This document shows, in pieces, positions 18,294-26,713 of a DNA stretch of 30,329 nucleotides; within the stretch, counting starts at the first letter, position 1; every line of letters begins with the position of its first letter. The notes below the pieces were generated by a model, which saw only the letters and a list, made by a program, of their open reading frames with translations, made no database searches and had not been told where the DNA came from. The position numbers were made by a program, and so were the translations under genes. The DNA is from Chara braunii. Lineage: Eukaryota > Streptophyta > Charophyceae > Charales > Characeae. Where the stretch lies: contig BFEA01000009.1 of the NCBI GenBank assembly GCA_003427395.1, positions 2,074,339-2,104,667 on the forward strand, written 5' to 3'.

Positions 18294-18787
18294 GGGAGAA
18301 CTCGCGCGTATTTACTCAATCGGTCAATAACTGCGAGGATGTCGTTGTGCCTGAGGCGGTCGCGGGGAAATGGGCCAGTGACGTCCATAGCAATCGAGAG
18401 GCTGGGTGCCCGCGGGATAGGTAACGGGCGCAGCTCGCCATAGGGATTGCGGTTGCGGGGCTTCCTTCGTTGGCAAACTTCGCAAGAGTCGCAATGCCGA
18501 GTGACATTGGTGATGACGTCGGGCCACCGGAATCGTTGCCGAAGTCGTGCGATACTCCGATTGACTCCGAAATGGCCGGCGAGTCGCGAGTCGTGGTACT
18601 CGCCGAGGAGGCGAGTCCGAAGACAACGGCCTCGTGGGACGCAGTAAGTCCTTGCCTCGCGAGTGGATGAAGTGATAATTGCTGGTCGGCGGGTGATCCG
18701 AAGATAGATGCGCATATAGTGTGGCGAAATCCGGATCGGCGTTGGAGTTCCTCGTCGAATGAGAAGGCATGATGTGTCATAGCGCAA
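18179..18787 (-). pseudogene. Integrase zinc-binding module and first half of core, element B
   Basis: The zinc-binding HHCC module is seen as EYHDSRLAGHFGVN and HCDSCEVCQRRK, and the first catalytic Asp in SIAMDVTGPFPRDR. The open frame extends upstream of the real domain as noise: the RNase H to integrase linker (about 18640-18790) is spread over three frames (SFDEELQRRSGF, then DFATLYAHLSSDHPP, then TYCVPRGRCLRTRLLGEY), so at least two small indels lie there. Confidence 0.88.
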
Positions 18788-18918
18788 AGATCGGGGCTTC
18801 GCGAGAGTGCATCTGCTGCGCGATTGGAGAGGCCGGCGAGATGTTTTAGTGTGAAGTCAAATTGGTCGATGAAATACATCCATCGCCCGATAGTGCTGCT
18901 CACCACATCTTGGATCTT
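18640..18918 (-). pseudogene. RNase H C-terminal part and linker, element B
   Basis: After the stop at 18919-18921 the frame continues STIGRWMYFIDQFDF, then LAGLSNRAADALSRSPD, the standard end of a gypsy RNase H domain. The following linker passes into shifted frames before integrase. The stop replaces what would be a Tyr codon in relatives, a one-base change. Confidence 0.85.
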
Positions 18919-19680
18919 TTAGTAGGTCAACGGGTTGTTATCCGTGACCCATGTGAACCTACGACGCCCAAGGAGGAAATGCCGCCATCGCTTGAGAGCC
19001 ATCACGAATGGGAGCAGCTCCTTCTTCCTTGCATCATCAAGTGAGTTGATGGGAGACACCTTGTGGCTGAAGTACTCCACGGGATGCGAGTCGTCACCGT
19101 CGTGTTGTTCCAAGACTGCCCCAATATCATAGCCGGAGGCATCGATTGTCACTCTTGTTGGCAAGGTGGGGTCGTAGATGCTAAGGACGGGTGCCATGAG
19201 CATGGCCGTCTTGAGTGCTTGGAATGACCGGCGCGCTTCGTCGTCGGATACGAACGGCACCTTTGACGACTGTAATCTCGTCAATGGTGCGGCAATCCTT
19301 GAGTACCTGGTAATGAAGCGTTGGTAGTAGCTTGCCAATCCCATGAATGAGCGAAAGTTCGTGGTGTTGGTGGGCTCGGGCCATACGCGGATGGCCTCAA
19401 TCTTGTCCTCGAGCGGACGGATGCCTCGTGGCTTCACATAGTGGCCCAAGTATTCGAGCTCTTGCCTCGCGAATTCACATTTGTCGCGGTTGGCTTTGTA
19501 CTTGGCTTGTCGCAGTCGCTCGAAAACAGTGCGCAGGTGCTCCACATGCTCGTCCAAACTCCGCCTGTACACCAAAATATTGTCGAGGCAGACGAGTACA
19601 AATCTGTCCAGCATGTGTTCGCACTCCGTCGTCATAGCTACTTCGAACGTGGCCGGGGCATTCGTAAGGCCAAGAGGCAT
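18919..19680 (-). pseudogene. Reverse transcriptase C-half and RNase H, element B, active site mutated
   Basis: 253 residues from [16 protein letters not shown] through thumb (LEYLGHYVKPRGIRP, FRSFMGLASYYQRF) into RNase H (VTIDASGYDIGAVLEQ with its Asp, KKELLPFVMALKRWRHFLLG with its Glu, WVTDNNPLTY with its Asp). The catalytic box, YLDD in element A, reads CLDN here (19579-19590): Tyr and the second catalytic Asp are both replaced, so polymerisation would be lost. The frame continues upstream past the Met, which is not a true start. Confidence 0.93.
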
Positions 19681-20008
19681 AACCAGCCATTCGAAATGAC
19701 CATATCGCGTATTGAACGCAGTCTTGTAGCAATCCTCCTGCCGGATCTCGAGTTGGTGTTATCCCGATTTGAGGTCAAGCGTGGAGAATTTTTTTCCCCC
19801 GCCTAGCCGTTCGAGGAGGTCGTCAATGCGTGGAAGAGGGCCGGCGTTCTTGACGGTTTCAACGTTGAGCTTAATCGATGTACAACTGCAAGTCCTCGCT
19901 CTTCTTGTGGAGGAAGAGAACGGGAGCGCTGTATGGCGAAGAGCTAGGCCAAATCCATCCTTTCTTAAGAAGGTCGTCGAGTTGTGCCCGTAGCACACTT
20001 AACTCTTC
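19681..20008 (-). pseudogene. Reverse transcriptase N-half, element B, stop and frameshift
   Basis: Reading upstream from MPLGL in the same frame gives RQEDCYKTAFNTRYGHFEWL, then a TAA at 19759-19761 within the highly conserved SGYHQ motif, then RIDDLLERLGGGKKFSTLDL. Near 19876 a one-base loss changes frame; before it come DDLLKKGWIWPSSSPYSAPV and YID. Another stop lies at about 20010-20012 at the border to the protease segment. Despite these breaks all conserved blocks are present in order. Confidence 0.85.
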
Positions 20009-20677
20009 CTAGCTCATGAGGTAGATGCAACGACGCGGAGGTACGGCCCCAGCCTCGAGGATGATCTCGTGGCGGATTGGCCGATCCAGTTCGACCCCGT
20101 GCGGGGCTTCGAAAACGTCGCCGTAGTCGTCTAGAAGCTCGGTGATGCGTGGGTCCGTTGATGCATTCGTCGATGGGATGTCATGGGGAGGGAGGGCTTG
20201 AAGAAAACACACACCCATCTCCTTGATATCATCTCGGGTGATGGAAGTTTGAATGCTCGCGGCGGACACCACGTGACAGCAGATGGAAGGGTGAGGTGGA
20301 GGCACCGTGCATGGGACTAGTACTCCGTTCCGATCACGAATGTGAACGGTGCGGTGGTAGAAGTTTACGGGGTGATCCTCGTTTTTCAGCCACCACATGC
20401 CCAAAATCATATCGAACTTGGTGTCCAGAATGTTGAAGGACACGACCTCGCTTGCATGCGAGGCGAAGTACACGGGGATGGAATCAATGCACCGGTCGAT
20501 TGACTGGTGCGTGTAACCGTCGGCTAACGTGACTTGTGTGGACTGTGACTTCCTTCGAACACGTGGCCCTAGGCCAGCGCGTACCAGAAAATCTTGGCTC
20601 ATATAGTTGCGAGTGGCTCCGCAATCGATCAACGCGTTGTAGGTCGCTTCTTCGATCTGAATGTGTATGTACATCAA
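20009..20677 (-). pseudogene. Retropepsin-type protease and PR-RT linker, element B
   Basis: 222 residues. The active site is EATYNALIDCGATRNYMSQD: the catalytic Asp is kept but the usual Ser or Thr of the DSG/DTG triad is Cys. The second conserved region reads DTKFDMILGMWWLKNEDHP. A linker with KEMGVCFLQALPP and TELLDDYGDVFEAPHGVE leads to the reverse transcriptase entry (RPIRHEIILEAGAVPPRR). The long open frame is unusual in so damaged an element. Start is where the frame opens and is probably not a true start; stops at about 20758-20772 cut it from gag. Confidence 0.88.
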
Positions 20678-20772
20678 TGGTGCGTCATTGGTGTCGTACC
20701 GTTGTGTCTTGAACTCACGGTCGATCTTCGCAATGTAGTCGTGAAGGTCAACAACCTCTACTCAAGCGTCCA

Positions 20773-21134
20773 TCAACAGAGCCGGTACTGCAGTTGCAAT
20801 GTGGTTTCGGCAATCGACCAGTCGTGGAAGTCTGCGAACGTCAGCGGGTCGAGTCTCTCAAGTCTTGACCATGACATTGAATCCCCAGCAAAAGTTTGTG
20901 TGTGTCGTAAAGCCCTACCACCAGGGGACTGGGTCCTGATCCGGAACGTCGGCATCTTGTACTGTCGCGATGCACTGGTGCTGCCATCGTTGTCGTGTGG
21001 CTGGTGTAGTTGCCGACCCTTGTTCTTCAAGGTCTCGAGCTGCTTGCTGATGGAGGCTGGTGCGGCGAAGGTGCTGATGTCGCCGAGCATCGCTAGTACA
21101 TGGTCGAGCCGTTACTCTAACTGGCGGGTTGAGG
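20773..21134 (-). pseudogene. Gag remnant between coiled coil and protease, element B
   Basis: 105 residues, including ASISKQLETLKNKGRQL, RQYKMPTFRIRTQSPGG, and LDPLTFADFHDWSIAETTL. No capsid-like helical core and no CCHC knuckle is present in any minus frame between 20678 and 21881. A segment beginning RQYKMPTFRI passes directly into a Ser/Arg-rich tail, which suggests an internal deletion that removed capsid and nucleocapsid. Confidence 0.6.
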
Positions 21135-21881
21135 CTACATTGCTGGGTTCGCCAGCATCTGGTCTTTGTGCTGCTTGCTCCAAGTCCTGTACACGGGTAT
21201 GAAGTGCCTCCGCACTGCCTGTCGGAGCTTCTCCAGTTCCTGGTGCTGTTTCTCTAACTCGGACTGCAGGTGGTTACAAGTGTAAACCAACTGGGTCACG
21301 AGTTTGGAGAGAAACTCCTTGTGCTGCTCTTCCAGTGTTGCGTCGTCGTGGCCCTCGGATGGTTCAAAGTGCCAGAACTTGAGCCTGTCGACGCTGGTGG
21401 CTTCGTGCCGCTGCAGTAGATCTTGGGCCTGCTTGCGGCGGGCCTGGACATCTGCGTCAGCTGCGGTCTGAAGCCGCTGCTTTTCAGCTGCTGCCTCCGC
21501 TTCGGCCTGTAGGCAGGCAGCCTTGGCTGCCGCCTGGCGCTGTTCCTCAGCCTCGATCTGTGCGAGCTGATCTTGGATCTGCTGTCGGAACTCGGCAATG
21601 GACTCGCTAGCCAGTTGGCCTGGCATGCCCAAAACTGGAACCATCATGGTGGTGGGGCACTGCTGACATGTCACTGCTGCTGACGTGGCACTGCTGACGC
21701 AGAACTTAATGCTGTCGTAGCACTGCTGATGTGGCACTGCTGCTGACGTGGCACCTGCTGCTGTTGTGGCACTGCTGCTGATGTGGCACTTACCAAACCG
21801 GGAACGCAGGCAAAGGGCTGGGTGGGAGGGAAAATGCAGGAAGGTCACCAAACTGCACTTTCCATTCCCGGTCCTAATCAA
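21135..21881 (-). pseudogene. Gag-like N-terminal protein with Ala/Glu-rich coiled coil, element B
   Basis: 248 residues: an N-terminal stretch (to about residue 80) encoded by TGCTGACGTGGCA-type repeats and rich in ATSAAV phrases, then a long charged helix from about 88 to 150 (QIQDQLAQIEAEEQRQAAAK and onwards), then SVDRLKFWHFEPSEGHDD, and a second helix with LQSELEKQHQELEKLRQAV. I infer an oligomerising gag N-terminus; element A and element C also start gag with a coiled coil, though the sequences are not alike. The first 80 residues may be untranslated leader read by chance. Confidence 0.6.
21655..21795. repeat. Cluster of GCTGACGTGGCA-like words in element B
   Basis: On the plus strand GCTGACGTGGCAC or GCTGATGTGGCAC occurs at least four times, with CTGACATGTCAC and shortened relatives between, at irregular 15-35-base spacing. 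It lies at the 5' side of gag in the element's own direction, in which it reads GTGCCACGTCAGC. Confidence 0.75.
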
Positions 21882-22324
21882 CAGAACAAAATAAATAAAT
21901 AAAAGAAAAGGATCCTCGCCTTTTCTTTTTTTTCTTTTTTTTTGAATATCTGTCTATATCGGCTATGAGTGAGGCATTACGGAGGAGTGTTACGATCGAG
22001 ATCTAGGCCAGGTTTCGCAAAGTTCCGGTTTTCAAAAAAAATGCGCTCTTGAAATTTTTTTTTGCGCGAAATAGAATGGAGGTTCCACTTTCAGAGAAGA
22101 ATAGATCCAGTTTCCGAGAATATGACAACCTCCCTAGTTCACCTAATATACCCAGAGTGAAACAACCAAAAAAAAACAAAATGCTAATATCCGAATTTCC
22201 GGAGATCTGTTGCGGATTTTTTTTTGCAGAGATTTGATGAAACGCTACTTGATTAACTAATGAACAATCAATCAATCAATCAAGCTGGCTCCTTGATTGG
22301 GCGGATCCTCTGATTGAGAGGTCC
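21882..22324 (-). other. 5' leader of element B
   Basis: Untranslated stretch between PBS and gag. It matches the left-edge leader 1-547 (TTTCAGAGAAGAATA and AATCAATCAATCAA phrases and the TTGATTGGGCGGATCCTCTG block). A (TTGA)n-like run lies at 22262-22283. Poly-T and poly-A runs (21925-21940, 22054-22062, 22218-22226) are frequent. Confidence 0.7.
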
Positions 22325-22336
22325 GCTCCGATACCA
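22325..22336 (-). promoter_or_regulatory. Primer-binding site of element B (variant initiator Met-tRNA type)
   Basis: TGGTATCGGAGC on the minus strand, separated from the LTR end by ATT, as in element C. One position differs from TGGTATCAGAGC. The left-edge family member has the same variant. Confidence 0.8.
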
Positions 22337-22339
22337 AAT

Positions 22340-22781
22340 TGTTGCATACGGTAACGGTGCAGACCAGAACAAGAACCGAACTCTCTCACCTAGTGCAGGA
22401 TAACACAGCGGAAGGCTAAAATACCAATGATCAGACCAATCAATGTCGCAATGCAGACCAAACATATATCATCATCACACAAGGTGTCAAAGGGCCTGGC
22501 GCTTCACACAGGAAGAATGCACCAGGCTCAGATCATACACAGATGAAGAGGAGGGGGATCAGACGAAGAAGAGGGGGAAGATGGGAATGTCGTCACACAA
22601 ATGTCGTTGATATCGTCCCAAAGTCCCCTGCCGATGTCTCTGTCCCAAAGTCGAGTCTGTATCCAAATGTCGTCAACATCCCAAAGTTACAAATCTCTCT
22701 CTCTCTCTCTCTCTCGTAGGCTGTCGATACTGAGAAGTCAGGTAGCTGGAGGGGGAGATGGTGGACTGGAAGAAGAAGAAG

Positions 22782-22819
<38 letters not shown>

Positions 22820-23347
22820 CTGGTGCCGGTACTAACCTGTGAAGGTGGCGCCTTGCTGCAGGTACCTCGAAGACGAAGCTGGAGCGATGGCGACACAGGT
22901 AAGCTCCCTGGTCTCCGCCACTTCCCTCCCTCTCTAATGCTACTCTAAGCGCCCAGCGCTGAAAACTACTCCGACCTACTACTACTGCAGCGCTCCTCCA
23001 GAGTGCTGCTGCCGAGTCCTGAAGACTACCTCCTCAACTGCCTACGGCCTCCTGGGCAGACCAGTACTATATAGTGCTGGTCCGGCTGGGAGGCTGCTCT
23101 TGCCAATGCCGAATCGTGCCAGACCCTGGCGCTGAAGTTAAAAAAAAAAGGTTGTCTTGAAACGGGCCTAAAAGTGGCCTGCGCTTATCGCTGGTCTGGC
23201 GCCTAAGTTTCAGGAAAGGTCGACTTTATGAGGGCCTAAAATTGGACCTCCTTTTTAGGCATTTAGGCTGAAACGACACAGGGCCTGGAGGGCCCTTATT
23301 CCACCTGGCCGGGCCCTGCAGGCCCGCGTGGTGCGCAGTATGCCACA
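22340..23347 (-). repeat. 5' LTR of element B, complete, 1008 bp
   Basis: Plus-orientation ends are TGTTGCATAC (22340) and GTATGCCACA (23347), an imperfect inverted repeat with TG...CA termini. Inside are CT tracts at 22694-22715 and 22787-22816, the palindromic TATA region at 23059-23082 and an ATGGCGACACAG-GTAAGC phrase at 22886 on the plus strand. It reaches directly into a RING-like open frame on its right flank. Confidence 0.92.
23059..23082 (-). promoter_or_regulatory. Palindromic TATA region, 5' LTR of element B
   Basis: Same 24-base inverted repeat as at 16737-16760, centred on CTATATAG. Likely core promoter; its near symmetry would allow a TATA reading on either strand. Confidence 0.5.
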
Positions 23348-23580
23348 GGATTTGATGGGTGATGGCATCGGCAATAGTCCATGCAGTAGAGACACCTATT
23401 TTCCATGGAAGCTTCCTGGAAACATTGACGACACATGGCATATTGATGACATGCGAGCAGGAAAGCAGGCTGACGTTCACAGTTATTTAAGCATGACATG
23501 TCAAGGGCACAATTACGTATGGGGCAAACAATAAGGGGGTGGGGCGGGATGTGGGGAATGAATGCAAGACAACGGGTCAC
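23348..23580 (-). pseudogene. RING-finger-like gene fragment cut by element B
   Basis: The minus strand encodes CLNNCERQPAFLLACHQYAM, CRQCFQ, ENRCLYCMDYCRCHH. Spacing C-x3-C-x9-C-H-x4-C-x2-C-x9-C-x2-C resembles a RING of the C3HC4 type found in ubiquitin ligases, but the His directly follows a Cys where one residue normally intervenes, and the first Cys pair is spaced by three. The open frame (to 23296) enters the LTR at 23347, so the last 16 or so residues are LTR-coded. I infer that element B landed in or beside a host gene. No intact gene remains, and the left side is not recognisable at 16133. Confidence 0.35.
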
Positions 23581-24264
23581 AGTTTGGCTGGCAGTGACCA
23601 GCTCTTCAGCGTGTTTGGAGCAGAGATTATGTCATGCACATGCGAACCGAACTGTACCTGTGTGGAGGCACGATGGCATACCGTCTTCATGGAAAGCAGG
23701 AGGGACAGCCGGATTGTTCTCTGGAGGCTGTAGAGCTTGCGAGTCCCCGTCCACATACTGTTCCTGATTGACGAACCAGTACGAGTGGGATTCTGGGACT
23801 TGGTGATAGTAAGAGGTACTGAGTGCACCCCGCCGCCATGATCCCACACGGGCCATGAATTATCTGCAAAGCACTGAAATAACCGGGCAAACAATAAGGG
23901 GTGCGGTGGGGTGCGGGGAATGAGTGCAAGACAACGGGTCACAGTTTCCGCGGCAGAGGCTGGCAGTGACCATCTCTTTAGCGTGTTTGGAGCAGAGATT
24001 ATGTCATGCACATGCGAACCGAACTGTACCTGTCTGGAGGCACGATGGCACACCGTCTTCATGGAGGCAGGAGGGACAGCCGGATTGTTCTCTGGAGGCT
24101 GTAGAGCTTGCGAGTGCCCGTCCACATACTGTTCCTGATTGACCAACCAGTACGAGTGGGATTCTGGCACTTGGTGATAGTAAGAGGTACTGAGTGCACG
24201 CCGCCGCCATGATCCCACACGGGCCATGAATTATCTGCAAAGTTAACAGCACTGAAATAACCAG
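23524..24264. repeat. Tandem duplication of about 365-378 bp
   Basis: Unit 1 (23524-23886) and unit 2 (23887-24264) both start GCAAACAATAAGGGG and end AATAACCGGG or AATAACCAGG. They are about 95% alike by eye, apart from insertions near 23950 and 24242. On the minus strand they create a 216-residue open frame (23577-24227) with two similar halves (ending VQFGSHVHDIISAPNTLK twice); on the plus strand a Cys-rich frame (EIMSCTCEPNCTC) is also doubled. Neither frame is recognisable. Confidence 0.88.
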
Positions 24265-25310
24265 GTGCTGCAGTTTGTACGCAGGAATATTCGAGTCCAT
24301 GCCACTTCCCTTAAATGCCGTAGACGATACTTCTATGTTCATGCCAGACGCAGTGCTGTTATCTCTGGGCAGACAGCACGGTGCTCCTCCCCCATCCAGC
24401 GGACAATGGCTTCAAATTTCAGAAACAGTACACAGGGGTTGCAATTGTAAGTGAGGAGACACACATTAATTGCATAGTACGCACAGTGACCTTGCTGTAG
24501 CACTATGAGATCATTTTACTCTGCAGATTCTACGGCAGGGAGAGTCTCATCCGGATCTTTAGTCTCTGTCATGCTCCTCTGGCTGTACTGCATCTATTGA
24601 TCAGACGGTGGACCATTTTCAATTGGTGGAGCAGGGGAGCAGTCGGGGCAAGATGGATCTGAAGTGGGGGGGTCCGAAGTAAGAAGTGGAAGCTGATCAG
24701 CGGCACTTGTAAGTCAGAGTGGCTGCTAGTCGTGCAAATGTTCCACAGGTGGATGCGCCTCGTGTCTGATGCGCACTCAGGCCTGCAGCACGGCAAAAAT
24801 CATCGCCACATTTGGACATCTGTACTATTCCTGGCTTGTGTGTATTGGGAGCGATGATGTTGGTGTGTACGACTGCAAGCATGGCGTCAGGTAGATCTCT
24901 AATCCCCACTGGGAGTGCAATAATCATGCTGTTCATGTACAAACCAGGCCACTGTCTAGGAGGCGGCGGTGGAGATGTGGAATGTCTCTGCCGAAGGGCC
25001 CTCTGTGACGGCCAATCTGACCCTGAATGTGTGATGAGGACGATGACGAGGGGGAGGAATGAGAGGAGGAGGAGGAAGAAGAAGAAGAAGCAGCAGCAGC
25101 GGAAGAAGAAGAATAGGCAGTTGATGGAGAGGATGATGGAGTAGCAGATGTAGGTGCAGGAGCTGGTGGCGATGATGGTGGCAGTGGTGTTGGTGGTACG
25201 TGGACATTGCTCGCCACAATCTTTGCAAGAGTTGACGGTAGGCAGGTTTGCATACTAGCCAACTGCCAATGCCAACAGCTCACTGTTCCTCAGCCTACTG
25301 GTATGGTTGA
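24265..25310 (-). other. Possible gene remnant with Ser-rich stretch, unidentified
   Basis: Two minus-strand open frames, 24933-25283 and 24697-24942, give protein-like text: a Pro/Ser low-complexity part coded by GGA/GAA/GCA triplets (25060-25180), then IQGQIGRHRGPFGRDIPHL, and in another frame IIALPVGIRDLPDAMLAVV and MSKCGDDFCRAAGLSAHQTR. The last phrase is faintly like a C2H2 zinc finger, but a proper second His is missing. A splice junction near 24950 could join the frames. I assign no function. Confidence 0.25.
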
Positions 25311-25640
25311 CGGGTAGGCAGTCTTCGTGTGCCAAGTACAGGCTAAATCCACTGAGAAACTTGTGGGTGGGGAAGTTGATGAGGGGGCTTATTCAGGCTG
25401 AGGGGGGGGAATTGGGGCTTGGGGGGGTATGGTGGTCCCACGTTTTTCAAAGTTTCTTTTTGGTTTTGCAAGTTGCCACCCAGCAACCGACCGCTAGGTG
25501 GTGACAGGTGAATGGTTGACTTGTAGGTGCTGACTAATTGAACGACTTTGACAGTTGGCGTGACTACTCTGCTTCTGGGACGAAAATCAGGAAACCATCC
25601 CATGCTTTGAATAACCAAAGTGCAATAGCCCACTCGTTAT
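25311..25640. other. Unassigned flank with Pro-rich minus frame
   Basis: The minus open frame 25343-25633 (96 residues) ends in a Pro-rich stretch (VGPPYPPKPQFPPLSLNK) opposite G runs. No family is recognised and it may be chance. Confidence 0.25.
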
Positions 25641-26020
25641 GCCCTATGTTGCCCGAGGGGCACAGGCAGACCGCGACCCCAGCTTAAGGCCGCGATGACC
25701 ACGGGGAGGAAAACCCCCGAAAAAGGCTTCAGGGCCTTTGCGCCCGACAGTTAACTTTGGTCAAGTGCCCAGCGGCCCACGAGTAAAAGTCTGCATGGAC
25801 CTAACCCAGGCCACCGGTCAGACACACACACTTGTTTGCATGTAGGTATCAAGACGGCATCCGGACCAAGTGGAAGTCTGCAACTGTATGAGATCCAGGC
25901 CGCCGGATGTGAGTCAATCTGAGCCACCGTGGGTGGGGGACCTGAGGCCGGGCGCCCTCGTCAAATGCTCCACAAGGCCCGGCCTCCAGGGAGTCAACAT
26001 TCAGTCTTGCTATGGTGACT

Positions 26021-26119
26021 CGATGCTGGCTTGATGTTGGCTTGACGCTGGCTGGACGCTGGCTGGACGCTGGCTTGACGCTGGCTAGACGCTGGCTGAA
26101 CGCTGGCTGTATGCTGGCA
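26021..26119. repeat. 11-bp tandem repeat, nine units
   Basis: Nine consecutive units of the form NGACGCTGGCT: first CGATGCTGGCT, last GTATGCTGGCA, with little variation in the middle. It lies within the presumed 5' LTR of element C. Confidence 0.9.
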
Positions 26120-26401
26120 CTGTGGACGATGACGCGAGACTGCTGCTTACTTGCTGGCGCCTTCCTGTCTTGGCGCCAGCCTCTGCTGACGTAGCGCAAG
26201 CCACGCTGTCCTTGACATTGCTGATGTGGCTCATACCAGCCTGTCTCCATCACTCTCTGGCATCTGCCAGAAAGTGATCATTGCTGAGTTGGACGCGCCA
26301 AGGAGGGACATCGGGATCTGTGGAATGATGGAGAGTGAGAGGATACTTACCTGTTGCTGATGCCAATACTGTACGTTGCTGAATGTGTTCATGGGAGAAC
26401 T

Positions 26402-26415
26402 GTGCCACGTGGCAC
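26402..26415. promoter_or_regulatory. Perfect 14-base palindrome with G-box core
   Basis: GTGCCACGTGGCAC reads the same on both strands and contains CACGTG, the G-box recognised by plant bZIP and bHLH factors. It lies about 290 bases before the LTR end of element C, where an LTR promoter region would be expected. Function is inferred. Confidence 0.5.
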
Positions 26416-26701
26416 TCTAATGTGATCAGGCCCTTCCAGGCCCGTTATTGGACACTGTTTGCTGGCGTGCAGGCGAGGGGAAGCCCGAAGAAGGAGAGGG
26501 AAATATTGGGCTACTATCTTTGTGGTCATTGATGGACACTTACTTTTCCACCCTCTCGACTGTCTATTCCACCTCTCTCCTCTTCGTCCATTGGTTACGA
26601 GACATTGTATCACAGATCACATATTGGAGACTTACTCAGTGCTGAGTTTTCTTGTACTTCGACACTTGACGAGTATCCTCCAGACTGGGTTCATTACAAT
26701 T

Positions 26702-26713
26702 TGGTATCAGAGC
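26702..26713 (+). promoter_or_regulatory. Primer-binding site of element C (initiator Met-tRNA type)
   Basis: TGGTATCAGAGC, the exact plant gypsy primer site, follows the LTR end ...TTACA and spacer ATT. It fixes the 5' LTR boundary at 26698 and the direction of the element. Confidence 0.9.

Larger units (their letters stand above)
16134..23347 (-). mobile_element. Element B: Ty3/gypsy chromovirus-like LTR retrotransposon
   Basis: Minus strand, right to left: 5' LTR (23347-22340), PBS (22336-22325), leader, gag remnant (21881-20773), protease (20677-20009), reverse transcriptase and RNase H (about 19998-18320), integrase (about 18700-17480), chromodomain, polypurine tract, 3' LTR (17004-16134). 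The LTR ends form short inverted repeats TGTTGCATAC and GTATGCCACA. The 3' LTR lacks its outermost 148 bases. Many frameshifts and stops, a mutated reverse transcriptase box and a gag without capsid or knuckle show it is non-autonomous. It is a second lineage, distinct from element A in gag and LTR. Confidence 0.93.

Noticed and set aside
24697-24942. C2H2 zinc finger
   Set aside because: MSKCGDDFCRAAGLSAHQTR has only one well-placed His and the Cys spacing is off; noted only as a faint resemblance.
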